Positions 31,784 through 46,300 are shown, counted from the first letter of the stretch. The stretch is 64,000 nucleotides of DNA from Zhengitettix transpicula (GCA_037074705.1 CM073595.1:66764139-66828138); one strand, 5' to 3'. Made by a program: numbers and translations. Notes: a model not told the origin generated them from the letters alone.

Positions 31784-32205
31784 TTGATATTGAATGCATG
31801 TACTGTTTTATGATTATAAAATTTAAATCGGACCCGTTAACATGTCTTTCATTTCCATCAAACAACATATCTCCAATTATATCACAAATCCTCGAAACAC
31901 CACTTGACTACCAAAAAATTAATCCCTACTACTACAAATTAAAGACAATAAATGTTACCACTATGTATTCTGGATTTGAAATTTGATGGTAAAGATACCA
32001 TATAAAAATTAGCCATATGTTATTGCAAATGTAGCGTGTTTGTATAGCTTGCCAAAACTCTTTAATGTGAAACCTACATTGTTGTGCTAAACAATGTAAA
32101 TTTAGCTTTAATTTGATGCAAGCATAACAGCATATTATTGTCCATAAAGTCAAGATACATGTAAAGAATATAGGAAACAAACAAATATGTTTGTTGTAAG
32201 ATAGG

Positions 32206-32211
32206 AATAAA
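32206..32211 (+). terminator. candidate polyadenylation signal of SRA1
   Basis: AATAAA about 420 nt after the stop; an earlier one is at 31946-31951. CpG stays low to about 32.4 kb, which fits a transcript end near here. Confidence 0.4.
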
Positions 32212-34069
32212 ATTTTAAGCAGTAAGAAAATTCTTAGTTAATTATGCCTGAAAGAATCTACACTCGTTTGCTAAACTTAGGCCAGGGGACATAACATAAC
32301 CAAGTAATATTACATTATTAGAGTATAGCTGAAGTGTGGGTTTCATTTGCCCCAGGGCAAAGGCCAAATTTGCTGTCCCCATATTTGGGTATTTTAATCC
32401 AAAATTCTAAAAAATTACAGTAATACTGCCACCCAGGGCAGGTCGCCCCTACCACGCTGGTCTTAAGAAATGATATGTTCATTTATGTTATATTACTTTG
32501 CAAAAAGACAGTTTCCCTGTCACAACGTTACGTCACTAATTTTATATTGTGCAGGTATAACATTTTTCTTCATTTTCATCACACTGACTTTGTCAGTTGA
32601 TGTAATTTGTGCATATCTACTTCAGGAGCGTCTATATCCTATTTACGTTATGTTTTTGTGTGAACCTGTGAAAATATTGATATTGAAAAACATTCTCTTC
32701 GTTAAATCAGTTCCTAACTCAGTTAACGGTTTTTTAAAAGAAAATTCGAATGTCTAAACTCGATTATTTTAAATCAACTTTTTCTATTATCCCATTATAA
32801 ACAAAGTGTGTTGAGAAATAGATGGCGCAATCATAGCTTCCATGCCTGTTATAATAATTCCGAAATAAAGTTATTTCGTTTAAATTTTAAAGGAGTTCAT
32901 CAAGTATCTTAAAATGGTAAGTCGTGGTTAAGATTTAGGAGAATCGGCACATTACGCTGCGAACCCGGAATTCGTCATGTAAGATGACAACAGTATGGCA
33001 TTCGTCTCGGTAGGCCAAAGCTGAAAACTCTTTGATATCAACATGACAACTAAAGTCCAGAAGACAGCTTATTGCTTAGGATGTGTCTTTGTTCTGGTTC
33101 AGACCACGTGCATTTCAAGTACAAGGTGTAGATTAGAGGACTGGAGTAATTGTTAAAACCAAGAACATCACGCTTTCTGAAAAATTGAACACTCGATGTA
33201 TGCTCCACCGGGAGCATCAAGCTGACGAGTGTCTGCCCAATTCACCATTGAAGGTATGGAATCGTAATGAGCTATGAACTCCTAGCAGTGTTTTCTTCTA
33301 CACGATGGAGTAAGGTGGCTTTCAAGAGGAATGCAACTTGTGCGTCTTTTAGAAGTGGTGAGAGAAAAAGTAATGAAAATACTACGATAGCGGAAGCATA
33401 GTGCATGATTTCATGTGACTTAATCGCGTGGTACAGGTAGATATGGACTTCTTTTCACTTTTCAGAGAATTTTCGCTTACTGCTGTCAATATTATAATCC
33501 ATCATTTTGGTTTTATATAATAAAATAGACTTATTGTTTTCTTGCCTCATGAAGCCAACGCCTAGGTTTAAAAATTCTTCACTTGTGCACTTGATCGCCA
33601 AGAAAAATAACAGTAAATAGTTAACTACGCACTGATGGTACCGTAGGACCCAGACATAAAATGCAATCATTGCCTCGATTTTGGATATCACTTTCAGAAA
33701 AATATTCGGTAATCAAATCCTCGATCGTTGTTTCTGCTACCCATTTATTCAAATAGAATTTGTTAGCTGTCAGTTATCAAAAGCGAATAGAAAAAACTAA
33801 TTGACTGTTCGTCTCTCAGAAGAAGTCCTGCAGTTTGTTTGTCAATTTTTTTTAACATCTGAGTTGCAGCGAAAGAGACACAAGCGAATAAAAATATTTA
33901 TATTTTTTGTTAGCCATTTTTTTAAAATTTATTTGACAAAACTTTTATTCAAAGATTATTTGTTGGTTAAATATAATACAGTGTATACAAATTTAAAATA
34001 TGTACATAATTTACATGGTAGCATGGTAATTTGGTTAATGCAGCAATTAACCTAAATGTTGCATTGTTA

Positions 34070-34301
34070 GCCATGAGCCGACGCGAACGATGTGTTTGAT
34101 AGGACTGGAGCATCGCGCTGCTACGCGTCTCATTTGATTCGGATCGCATCGGATTATGATGAAATGTAAATCGTCCTGAGCCAATGGCCGCAAGTGTCAC
34201 GAAACGACGCTCTCAGTGCGACGTACCGAAGGTTAAGCAGTTAAGTTTGTAGTTGTGCCCCTGCGCGCTAGCTGCGCTTGTGTCGGCGTCCAGTAGCGGA
34301 G
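34070..34301 (+). promoter_or_regulatory. CpG-rich probable LGR promoter/5' UTR
   Basis: Dense CpG (GCCGACGCGAACGATG, CATCGCGCTGCTACGCGTCT, CTGCGCGCTAGCTGCGC) directly before the start codon, and an in-frame TAG at 34269-34271 that limits the coding start to the ATG at 34302. The transcription start is not determined. Confidence 0.45.
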
Positions 34302-34392
34302 ATGCGCTGCTGGAGGAGCGTCGTGTGCGGCGTCGTCCTCGTCACCGGCGTCGTCCTCTTCGCCGCGCTCATCTACAGTCTCCTCGGACAAG
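34302..34392 (+). CDS. Lgr3: LGR exon 1: hydrophobic N-terminus
   Basis: MRCWRSVVCGVVLVTGVVLF followed by AALIYSLLGQ; a basic start and about 20 hydrophobic residues make it a signal peptide or signal anchor. Donor GTCGTA (weak) at 34393, phase 1, fits the phase 1 acceptor of the LDLa exon 12 kb downstream. The link to the later exons rests on phase, order and plausibility, not on homology. Confidence 0.68.
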
Positions 34393-37300
34393 GTCGTACA
34401 CTGCAGTCTCGCTTCGTTTCACGTACATTTAACCATTACGTTAACATTTATTTATCCAAGTATATATTATACTCATGGAGTCGGTTATTTCTTTACTGCA
34501 TGCGCATATAGATTATTCTTTACAGAGACGTCCGTGGTTACTACACAATTATTAGAACGATCCAAAATAATGAGTTATGCTATTTGACATACCAATGCAA
34601 TAAAGAAAACCAATTTTTCCTTTTACATGGACAGTATAAATTAATGTAAAAAGTCATTTAAACACACATTTAATTTTTCGGGAGTGATCCTGGCGTCAAC
34701 GTCACGTAAGGAATTTGGGGAAACGAGGTAAACCCAAATAGAATTGGTGTGGTGCCACGATTCGTTCATGTTTTCACGTGACGTACTCGAAGGTACCCGT
34801 TGACTCGTTGCTTGTCAAATACTGGGTGTCCCGTTCATACCTCCCTCATTTCAAAAGCCCCGGGAAAAATAAACTACAGTAGATATGATAATGAAATTTC
34901 ACCATATGCTAGAGCATCTCAAATAATAATTTTTTAATGATTATCAGTATACTTCTACATGAGAATCATTTGTAGCACGAAGAATATCGAGTCTGCATTG
35001 AATTTCTTGCCATTTTCTTCGTAACAATACGCTGTATCATATCCGTAGCAAATTGTTGTCGGCATGGTATGTCGTTCGGCATCAAACGTTGCAGAGTTTG
35101 CGCTTTGTAAGCATACAAACGAAGTCGTTGGTGTACTTACTAGACGTTGTGATGCCGAACGACAAACCATGTCGACAACAATTTGCTACGGATATGCTAC
35201 AGCGTATTGTTACGAAGAAAATGGCGAGAAATTCAATGCAGAATCGATATTCTTCGTGCCACAAATGATTCTCATGTAGAAGTGTACTGATAATCATCAT
35301 TAAATAAATTCTTTGAGATTCTCTAGCATATGGTACAATTTCATTATCATATATATTGTAGTTTTTTTCCCCTGGGACATTGAAATGTGGAAGGTTTGAA
35401 CGGGGCACCTAGTATATTATTAGAATTTTTCTTACACGAGTAATGTATGATTTAATATAAAATGTACGTCGGATACAACGATACAAGTATTTAGACTTAT
35501 GGTAAAATCAATGTCTGATGTCAAAAATTGCAGGATGAAATACGTCACGAAAAATAAGTTATTCTGAGACACTGTCGTTTTGAAAAGGAAATGCATGTAT
35601 TTTTGCATCGAATTTATTGATAATAAATCTTAAATTATGCGCAGTAGATGTTTCTAAACAAAAATGGAATATTCTTGAGCTAGGAAGCTGAAAAATCGTC
35701 TCATTGAACGTTAAAATAGAAAATGGCATCGACAGCGAATAATTAGTAAATTTCTTAACCTTTACGTTAAACTGACGGTAAAGTGGTTCTTACTGGTTCG
35801 GTTAGCCTAATCGAATTGCTAAGCTATACTTTGGCCTCAAACGAGAAATAGTAATTATTCGTCGCCCTGACCACGTGATACTCCGACAAGGGAACATGCA
35901 GAGTATGTTTTGCGAGTAACATAAAACAACTAATACGTTAATGAAGGTATTTTATAAAACTGACATTTGTATAAATAATCGTTAATTGTCGAAAGCTTCT
36001 TTTTAGCTATGGACAAAGGTAAATTAACTGGATGTAGGACTATTCCTCCATCATCATTTACATTTGTTTGAAATGAGAAAACTTAATTTTAAAATTCTTT
36101 AGTTTATTTATTTTTTACACTTTACATCTTTGTAATCAGTTATATTGTTTGATGAAGGAACTGTAACAGATGGATTTTGTTCACTGCGACTTAAAGTTCT
36201 TGGAGGTGCACGTACATCGAGTTAATAAATTTATCTGTTTGACTTTTGTGCCAGAAATTTACTATGAGCTTCAATGTTGATGTAGTTTCCTTTTTGTGAA
36301 ATTTTAACTCGTGCTTTATACTGTAGATTATCCGAGAAATTCAACGTTTGCTCTTGGTATGTTGCAATAAAAGCAACTATACATTTTAACAATCTTTATT
36401 AAACAAAAACGATTTAACGACAAATACATATATTAGGCATAAAACCCTAAATCTTTCAGATTGTTCCTTTTAATGACATAAAACAGCTGCTTCCGTCATA
36501 CTTTTTATTCGAATCATAGCTAAAAATCAATGATTCTCTGAATGCACCGATTAACAATGAACAACTCCATTCCATTTTCACACGCGTGCAGAGAAACGAA
36601 GAAGACGATTACTAAGCTAATGCCCTTATTTTATATCATTCTGACGATTTATTGAATTGTTATAAGTTACTGTATTTGACACTTTTGAAGTTTGTGAAAA
36701 TATTTATAACTGGTGTAGCGGTCAGATATTGGCTCGGATACAAATGTTTGTATTTCTATTTCTCAATGTCAGCATCATCTTCAGAACAACTGCAGAATTC
36801 CTGGCGTTCGCATTTGGCTCGTCTCATCTAACCGAGACAAAGAAATAATTTCCGAAATTTCAGAAATAGGTAGAGATCTGTCCACAAACCAGCGTCAGGG
36901 CTGAATGATTTTTTAAAAAAATCAGCATTTTGAAATTACAAGTGCACTTCTTAATTTTGTCTAATGACTGGACCGGACTCTCATTTCAATGTGGTTGTGA
37001 AAGCACAGGATTGTCTGGATTTTTGCCGTGCAAATTGTATATGACAAATTCGGGTGACTTCCTCTTAGATAATTTTAATAGGAAATAGCTTACCTGGAAT
37101 TAAATTGATTGTCCTTTTTTAAGTTTTCTTTTGATACTGTGTTTTAGAAACAGGAAATGGGAAAATCTTTGCAATGTTACTCGTAGTTATTTCCTCGTAA
37201 TTGAATAAAGAAATCTTTTTTTTACTTCTTCATATTGCAAATAATAAAAATTAGAAAATTATTTCTTCATTAAGGTAATTAATTTTATTTGTATTATTTT

Positions 37301-40300
37301 ATTAAAACTACGTAAAATGTCTACTTTTTTGTCAGACAGTTATAAAATAAAATTGACGGTGAACAACCCGAGAAAATGAAAGAAAATTATTTTCATTCTT
37401 CAATATTTTCCTCTGCTTTATCAATATGTTCCAAATATAGTAAGTGAGGCATCTTTTGATTAGAAGCCTACTGTCTATATTTTTTTTTTTGGAATTTCAG
37501 AGATCCCAGAAAAAAACGGTCTGTTAAATGAAACCTACGTCATGTTCTGTTCCTCCAGACAGTTTGTATCCAGAACTGAGAGACAATTGATAAATGAACT
37601 ATTGCCCCATTCATGACCATAATCTTAGTCATTTGCATTCGGTGGGTCGAATAATGAAATCCTTTAAACGTATATAATATGATGTATATTCCGTGTAGCA
37701 GCAACTGCTATAACTTGAGAATTTCAAGCTAAAGTTATATTTTCATTATACATAAATTTCTGTTAATGATTGTTCTTTCTAAAAAAGAAAGAATCTACTT
37801 GAAAGGTGAAGTATATTTATTCCTGTCCATGGATGTTAGTTTCATGAGGAAGCTTGCATAACATAATATTGGAGGACATTTCGTATGTAAAGTGGAACAT
37901 TTTTAATACAGCAATAAAATTATGAAGATTTATGGAGTTATTTCGTGCTCAGTTTATTGGAAAGACGTAACGTTGGAACACAAGGCGAGGTTTTCCTTTA
38001 AGTTAAAAATTCTTCTATTAATACTGAAAGCTGGTATATTGAAATACTGGCACCACTGTGATGGATCTAGAAAGAAATATATATATATTCGGGTTGTAAC
38101 GAGCCTTCGTTGTAGCTTCGTTGCTCGCCAATCTATACGCAGATAGCGTAGTTGCAAGTTAATAAAAATTGGTTATTATTACCGTATAATAAAATAGGGA
38201 TTCTTATTAGTATAATGTTAATATCAGTGTACTTAAGTTTGCATTTGAAATACGGAGCAATGGTGACAAAGTCAGAGATCGGGTATCGTATAATCTGAAA
38301 AAGCATGTGTATTTTGAGGGGCAGCACAGAGTCATAATTGGAAGAAGTGATTTAAATATGCGAGGAACGAGAGATAAATCGACGTTGGTAACAGTACAAA
38401 ATGTATTTGTAAGGTATGAAACCGCGATCTATCTCTGAGTCCTATTCTCGCACAATCACCTCGTCTAAATTCACACTCTAGTCCTTTCAGAGGTAACCTA
38501 ATTCTTCCCCGAATCAGGAAACGGAACAGGCAAATATTGCTTTACTTCGGTAAATAAAAATAATTTTTTACGTGCGCCAATTTTTGTTATTGTTGAGCAG
38601 AGCACATCCTAGGCTTGATTGCTAACTTTTAACTTATAAACCACCGTAAAATGCCACAAATTGCTGTTACCGTAAAATATGAAAAATATTACTTACATGC
38701 TCCAGAATGTCGCGGACGATGCTGTATCGACGGGAATCACTTTCAATATTCTCTACCCCAATAATTCGACTCATTTATCAAAGGCTTGCTGGTCTGTCCC
38801 GCCTACGTTGCTCTGGAAAAAAACAAGACACACAAAGAAAACGCTTCAAGAATCTAGACACAAATATATTACAAGACACGGAGCATTTATCTTTTACATT
38901 TTAATACAACAATTTAAGTGCAAACATTATAATACATCTTATGGGCTAAAAGAAAAATAAACAAGTGTCGAGTGGTTGCATCAACGCTTATCTGCGAAGT
39001 ATGGTAGTTAACACTTGAGATTGCCATGTGGAAATATTTGGTGAGATAATATCAACTCTTGGTTAAACGAGCTGTCAAAATATATCACTAGGCGCAAATG
39101 CCAAAATTTCCAAATTTTTCAAGAGACACGACAACCCTTGCGCCCCCCCCCCCCCCCCAGGGACGGAGGTGGACGGGAGTGGAAATATTCATACATGCTC
39201 AAACGACCGATATTTGTGTCTGATAAATATTTTTTGGTGTCAAAGAGAACGATAGTTTCTCTCCCGTTGTTGTCTGTGTATAATTTTAACATCTGTCGGC
39301 ATGGGTGTGGGGATGGAGATGCATAAAAGGAAAATAACGCCAATACAACCGAGATTCGAGTCGAATCCGGGGTTATGGATGTCACTGATGGTAATTACTG
39401 CATTGAACTTACCGTTTAACTCCCAGGGGCGGGGGTGGACGGGGATGGAAAATTTCATACCGGGGTTATGGATGTCCCCGAGTTTAATTATGACATTCAA
39501 CTTGCAGTTTAACCCTCAGGTCCGGGGGTGAACGGGGGTTGAAATTTTCAAACATGTTTAAAAGGCCGATGTATTCGTGCAATGAAACTTTTTCGGGGTT
39601 AATGCGTTCAATCACTTTCGACATGGGAGATGAGTACGCTTAGGGGTGGGGGTGTAGGTGCGTTACATAAAAATAACGCTAAAGCAACCGAGATTGGAGT
39701 CAAATCGGGGTTATGGATATATAACAACCCGGGAAACGCCAGGTATCGAGCTAGCTGTAACTAAAAATACATTTTCAATAATAGAGTTCTGCAATATAAA
39801 AACAATACTAATTTTTTTTAAGTCAACATAATTTTATGTGAATCAAGAATGTAAGTATAAAATTATATCCTAATTATAGAGGGTTAGGGGTGATTCATAT
39901 GAGCGAGGCAGTGAGCCAGTGTTCTTTTTTTCCGATCTCTCACTTCGTAAATGGATCTTTGAATGAGTTCACTAGTTAATCGTCTATCTCTAATGCGCAT
40001 TGTAAGAAACCGTAGATCATTGTACGCCATGTAAAACCATCGTCTACCGCTGCCCAAAAATTTTATTTATGACCTACTTAATCCTTTTATGGAGAACAAT
40101 TTATCCTTCATTTTTCAAGAATATATCTTTTAAATTGTCTTCAGTTGGCTGACATCTGCGGTCTACAAATATATTCAGATTATAATCGAATATTAATTTT
40201 TTGATATAGTTCGTGCTTTCGTTGGATTTTAAATTTTATTTAAGTTCATTTTCATTTCTACAAATAAATAATCTTAAATTTGTTTCCATTCAGTTTCCGA

Positions 40301-43300
40301 AGAAAACACTTCAGTCATCCATATTTATCCTGTGCTGAAAACCAAGAAAAAGTACTTCCGCATATTTCACGATTGTTTTGATGAAGATCAAAATTTCAAT
40401 TTTCAGCACATAAACACGGGACAATTTACGACGGAGGGTCTATATCTTCCGAGATCTTTGAAGCGTGAATACATACACCGCGTTTCAAACGAATGCCTTG
40501 GCCAGGAGATAAATTGGTCTACAAAGATTTCCAGCAAAAAGTCTTTGGGGCTATAAATTCCAGAGTCTTGACGTGTGGGGATTGGTCGGATGAATGACGC
40601 TATAAATGACTTTCTTGAGATTCACAGCGTGATGTAATTACATAACATTAAAGTAAGAGGGATTTCATTCACTAGACAAGTGCCAATTGACCCTCAGTTA
40701 AGCAGCAGTGAATAAATCATAGATAGATTCACATACAATTTACGTGACTTGCGAAACCATTCTTAATACTAATAATCCGATTACAAAGTTGTCGTACTTC
40801 ACAGGAAATAAACTATAGAAATATCAGTAATAGAAAATAAATTAGGCAAAAATAGGCACATAATTCATGAATCAAACTTGAACTTATTCAGCATGTAATG
40901 ATTTTCCAACTTCTATTAGTCTTAAAAAAGGAATGATGAAATTTGAAATTAATTTTAGTATGGATGGAAACGTATATTGTTGGTTGGCTCGCTTGAGGTT
41001 TCCCTTTTGATTAATGGCAGACACTGTTACAGAATTAAAAATTACAAAGGAATCGGTTGAGCTACAAACACATATTTATAATTTTCCGTTAATGCAAAAT
41101 GTACGAGACTTTCGAAGCGTATCCAAGCACAATTCCTGCTTGTTTGCACGCCGAGCTTCTTAGGTGTCAGGTTGTTTACCGTATGGGAAACATCAGCTTG
41201 TATTGCTTCGAGTTTCAGCGACATCGGGTACCCAAGAATCTCTACGGGAGATGAGACACGCCACTCGATTCAAGTTTCGGCGACAGCTTTCAGTTCTTCG
41301 CTTTGTTTCAATTGTGATAATACGAGTTTCTTTCCTTTTCTTCTCCTAGTAGTTGGATCGTAAATACTAAGGATGAGTAATAAATTAGCTTGTTTTGTCC
41401 AGACCGACCGATACCATCATGGGCTTCAGGTGTTCCGAATGTCATTATTACGAATTTATGGCAAGGGCTCGATTTGAATCTCTTGAAAAGAAATGCGTGA
41501 AACTATAACATAAAAACCTACATGAATCATTTAAAATAATTACTTAATTGTAAATTTTAGGAAATACTAACACGGAATATACAGAGAACTTGCTAGGTAT
41601 GGAACCAAGTTGACCAATCAACAAATTTTTTATTCAGAAAACGAGGTTGTATGAATAAAAAAAAATGTTGATTGGTCAACTTGGTTTCTTTTTACTATCA
41701 ACATTGATACAACAGTCATTAAAAATATTAATTTAAAGTAATTTATAGTTTCAAAAGAAAAATAGTACATTTTTGGTAGTACTTTTATAAAATTACAATA
41801 AAAGGTTATTTTAATGAAAAAAATATTTAAGGAGCTATCACAGTACAAAAATCTACGGCGTGACTCTGAATACAGTATTGCTTGGCTTGTTGCAATAATT
41901 AATTTTATTTAAAATCTGTACGATGAAAAAATACTTTCGTGTTAGAAATGCGTTTCAATTTGGTGCTAAATAATTAAAAATTAATCACTATCAGAAATTG
42001 GAATTATAAATACAGCAAAAATCGGGTCAACACTATCGCTGTTGTAGTATTCTTATTTTACATAGTTATCCACTGTTTAAGTTTCTTATACCACATTAAA
42101 AATTTGTTAAATACGCAAATATCAGTCACATATATTTTAAGAAATAATGGTAAGGTCAAATACATCGAAAATCGATTTTTCATCGAAAGCATGAAATTGT
42201 CTTCTGGGATTTATAAAGGAATTTGTCCGTTTAGGCGATGTGAAAAGTATACGAAAGGGTTTCGGCGTATTATTTGAGGATTAGCAACCACGAAAGGTCT
42301 TGCATCTGCTAGATGGGAATTGAAAGGCGACGAGACACAGAGGAAAATGCTCGTGTATTTCATACTAGAGGCTTTACTGAAAGTAAGCCGCCAGCTGACA
42401 GTTATGTAAATATAAAAGATAGATAAATGTGAACATAGAAATTTCATGCCGATACTAGAAAGTATTATATCCCATCACATATTTGAGGAATTTTGTTTTA
42501 AGTTATGGAAATGTTGTCAGCCTGTGAATCATAATGAAGACACGTTTTGCTAATCGACCTCACTTTCAGAGGACGGTTGACTCTTTCGAGACCATTAGAT
42601 TATTTGTCACTAACTGGAATGTTGTAAACACAAAAAGAAAATTTGACATTCACAACTTATGACTCATTTAATTACAACACACAGATTCGTTAATGAAATG
42701 AAAGCGACGTGCCGCCAATATAAATACGCGTTATTCCACATTTTATTATGTTACGAAGCGACCACATATTAGAAATATTCTTTGACGGCGTTTTGTGATT
42801 ATTAGCTTCTTGACTTACGCTGCCCCTGGGCTCTTAACAGGTCGTTTCTGTACGTCGGCCAGGTTTAATGAAATCCTTGGAGTAAATATTGTGGCCTATA
42901 AAGTGAAGTAAGCCCTCTTCCGTTGGAATGACATTCCAACGTCGTAACTCATAATTAAATTCTGAGAATTTTCGTGGAAATACTAAATCACTGATTTTGT
43001 TCAGGCAACGTTGTACTTGTACATCTATGATGTTTTACTACTTATCCGCTCTAAAATTGCGGCATCTGTTCTAAATATCACAAACCATTTGTCAACAAAA
43101 TTACATTTACCACAATCAGCTTGTTATTGCAAACATTTCTCTTAGCGGTCTTTTATTACCGGCAATAACTTATTGGGTGCATCTTTAGGTATGGTGTACA
43201 GCTCGGCCATCCTGTTCTCTTGATTTTAATCTTGCAGCGCCATTTAAAATTAGAAAATATAGTTTTTTAACGTGCCACGAAGACATGTCGGGGAAGTAGG

Positions 43301-46300
43301 GAGTCTCGCACTAGTCGGGAACATTAAGTTTAAGCAAAACATTATGAATTGGATGCGCATGTCATAATCACGAAATCCTTGACGAATTGCCACGAAAAAT
43401 GTTGGAATGACGCATTATTTTCCGTTCCATTTAGTGGAATGTTAAATATATTTTTAATGAGATTTCTCGTTGCTCAAAAACACTTATTCTGTTTTACGTT
43501 GAAGATGCAAACACGCAAATAAATAGCGAAAGTATTAAGAAAGGCCTCTCGGGTTATGTGAACAGTGACGTTTCGTCGGCTTGTACTTTCATCTTTTTCC
43601 AGGTTGAAACCTGGAGCCTGTCGAAAGTCGCTGTTTTTAAGGCAGATAACCCGGGTGGAAACACGAGAAGCCTTTCTTAATTCTATTTACCGGCGAAGCC
43701 TGTGATATTTGCGAAATTAATTAAAATACAAAAAGGTTCAACACAAAAGTAATTGTTTCCAATTGGGGTTAATATCTTCTAAGAAAACCAGGTAGGTTAA
43801 CAAAGTATAAATTAGTAGAACAATGGAAAATAATGATCTAATGGCTAAAATTTTAATTTTAGAAGGAAAATTAACGACGAGAAGAACGCCAATGACTAAA
43901 TCAAAAGCACGATAGCATGTGGTAAGTACCAGTACTTTGTAAATTAAAATATGGACAGGAATGAGGTAGGGAAGTGTAATGGAGAGTTGTTGGATCAAAT
44001 ACTGAACCACCTGACACTGAAGAACTTTGTAATAAGGAGTGGCGGCTCATGAGGTTTGGAAGTTATGTGCTACATCACCCAAGCAACCATTTCTACGATG
44101 ACAACTATGATAAATAATAAAACTACCAATACTCTGACCTGACACGTAATATGCTACATTTCTAATTCAGTCTACATAATTTCCAATAGTGTCCAATTTT
44201 TATACACGAAATAATTTACCATTTCTAACCCGAAAGTATTTTTCTTAGTGAATATTTTAAATAAAGTTAATTTTCGGAACAAGCCACTGAACAGTTTTGT
44301 ATTCAGGGTCGTGCGGTAGACATTCTCACTATGATATCTCTTTAAAAAAAATTCTTTAAAATACCTTAAATTGTAAATTTTTTTATTGTGCCAAAATTGA
44401 ACGATTATTATTTCTGTTTTGAAAATATAAACTATTATAAAATAATCTTTATAATTAATGAACAGTTCGAATTTATTTCTATTTCGTTGTTTTTGTCGCC
44501 TGATGCGGCCGCGCTCTGTGTCATAGAACGGGGGCGGGGGGAGGGGGCTCTTCTGTTTCCTTGTGCTCTCGGCATCGTAGCACATAAGGCCAGCAGTTTC
44601 TGGAGCTTTACGGGTGGCTCAGGGGGGGGGGGGTGAAAACATAAAGAGAATGCGCACTTGTGACTAAATCCAGTGCTGTAACTGGAATAGCACTGGCTGC
44701 TGTAGCAAGGCTTTTATATCGAAGCGTAGATTCGAAGTGTTAAAACACAATTATTATGAAGTTTTTAAAATTCAGAAAAATTATTTCTTCCTATATTTAT
44801 TTATGTGCTGTAGCACATGACTACATACGCACTGGCAATAAGGAACATAACAATTAAGCATTTAAGCAGGACACATAACTTTGCAAATAATTATTGTTAA
44901 ATTATTCTTCACTTTGTAAGTCGATTGTTCCATACAATCCGTTCACGGACGAACGCTTTGTTCAATATCAAATAAAGCATCGAAGATTTTTCCAGTGCTC
45001 AAAAGCTGGATTGATGTACTTCTCCTCGCTGCTGTGCATAATTAATATTTAACATCAGAAACAATTCAGTTATGTTTTATTTTATATAAATCGGGATTAA
45101 TAAGTACTTTTGGAGTAATTCCTAATATTAAAGTTGATGCACATTGCCGCCTTCTTGGTTGGTCGCTCATAGTAATAACCTCCCCCCCCACACACACACA
45201 CACACTCTCCCGTGCTTCAGATGTTATCAAGGTACGTTGCAAACGGCACCTATATAATGTTAATTTTACGAGACTTTAATTGACACGTACACAATAAAGA
45301 ACTTTATGGTTTCGCTAGGTCTCGTTAGGGTTCAGGGAAATTGGCTTGAAAATCCTTACGGAAGAACGGTTTACGGCATTCTTGTGGCTTAAAGCAGCGA
45401 CCTTAATGTGCACTTCAGTCTTAAACCTTTTACTACAGATTTGAAGAATTTATTCAATGAAACATGGATGCTGAATAGTTTCCATTTTTGTCGTCTGCCG
45501 TGGATTTTAACACCCAAGGAGTAGGATGGTAGGTCCTATTGTACAAAACGTTAGAAGTTGCAATGGAGTGATTGGGGTTCCAACAAATGAAATCTCACAA
45601 AAATTGAGTTGCTTAAGTCGTCGTGGCATGAATGAATTATTATCTAATGTTATATACAGTAAAATAATGAATTTTTTAATCGTTTTCCTACAGAATCAGT
45701 GCTGTAAAAAACGACTTAATAGCATAAAAGTATGCCTTTATTTATGAAAGCGTCGAAGAATCCCACCTGTATTGTAATGGTATGTTTTTTCCCGCTGAGT
45801 AATGTGTGGCTTTACCTTGTTGACGCTTTTATGAACATGTAAATCTCACATCGTTCCCAACGTTTTTGTTATTAAATTTCCTTTCGTTCAATAATGAACA
45901 CGGTTGTGAATGTGCCGCTTCATCTTTTTGACGTTTTTTTGAAGAATGTAAATTCTCACATAGATCTCGTGTTTTTGTTATTAAATTTCCTTGATGCGTA
46001 TTATTAATTAATATTTAGGAAACTGTAATTGTGTTCTTATCAAACGTTGTCGAAACATGAAGACGGAAACCCGACTAATTGCTCGATTTGTTTTCACCAC
46101 TCAACATCCATTTAACTGTATCTGAACCGGAGGATTTTTTAAGAAGGTTGATGGAAACAACCTCTGAGGAATAAGACTTAAACTCAGCCTCCGCCGAACG
46201 GTTTTGGAAAATTAAGAAAATTACTTAAAATACTGTATGTAGTACGTTTGAAGCCCTGGTGAGTTTCCTTCCCACAAGAACTGATCTGGCCGTCAGGTCC

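Larger units (their letters stand above)
31784..34301. other. SRA1 3' side and LGR upstream region
   Basis: The first 500-600 bp are probably SRA1 3' UTR. At 32330-32460 GCCCCAGGGCAAAGGCC and CCCAGGGCAGGTCGCCCC suggest the end of an unidentified transposon. From about 32.5 kb CpG rises; 34070-34300 is the GC- and CpG-richest part and is a likely promoter for the LGR gene. Confidence 0.45.

Noticed and set aside
34955..35408. Overlapping frames of 71-108 codons on both strands
   Set aside because: They fall in a near-perfect palindrome; the frames mirror one another and do not resemble any protein family.
40332..40556. 74-codon frame in LGR intron 1 as an additional exon
   Set aside because: LGR exon 1 and exon 2 join directly in phase 1; the frame has no signature of LDLa or LRR.
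44172..44585. 137-codon minus-strand frame, longest on that strand
   Set aside because: AT-driven composition (Asn, Tyr, Phe, Lys), lies within the hAT-like element, no family resemblance.
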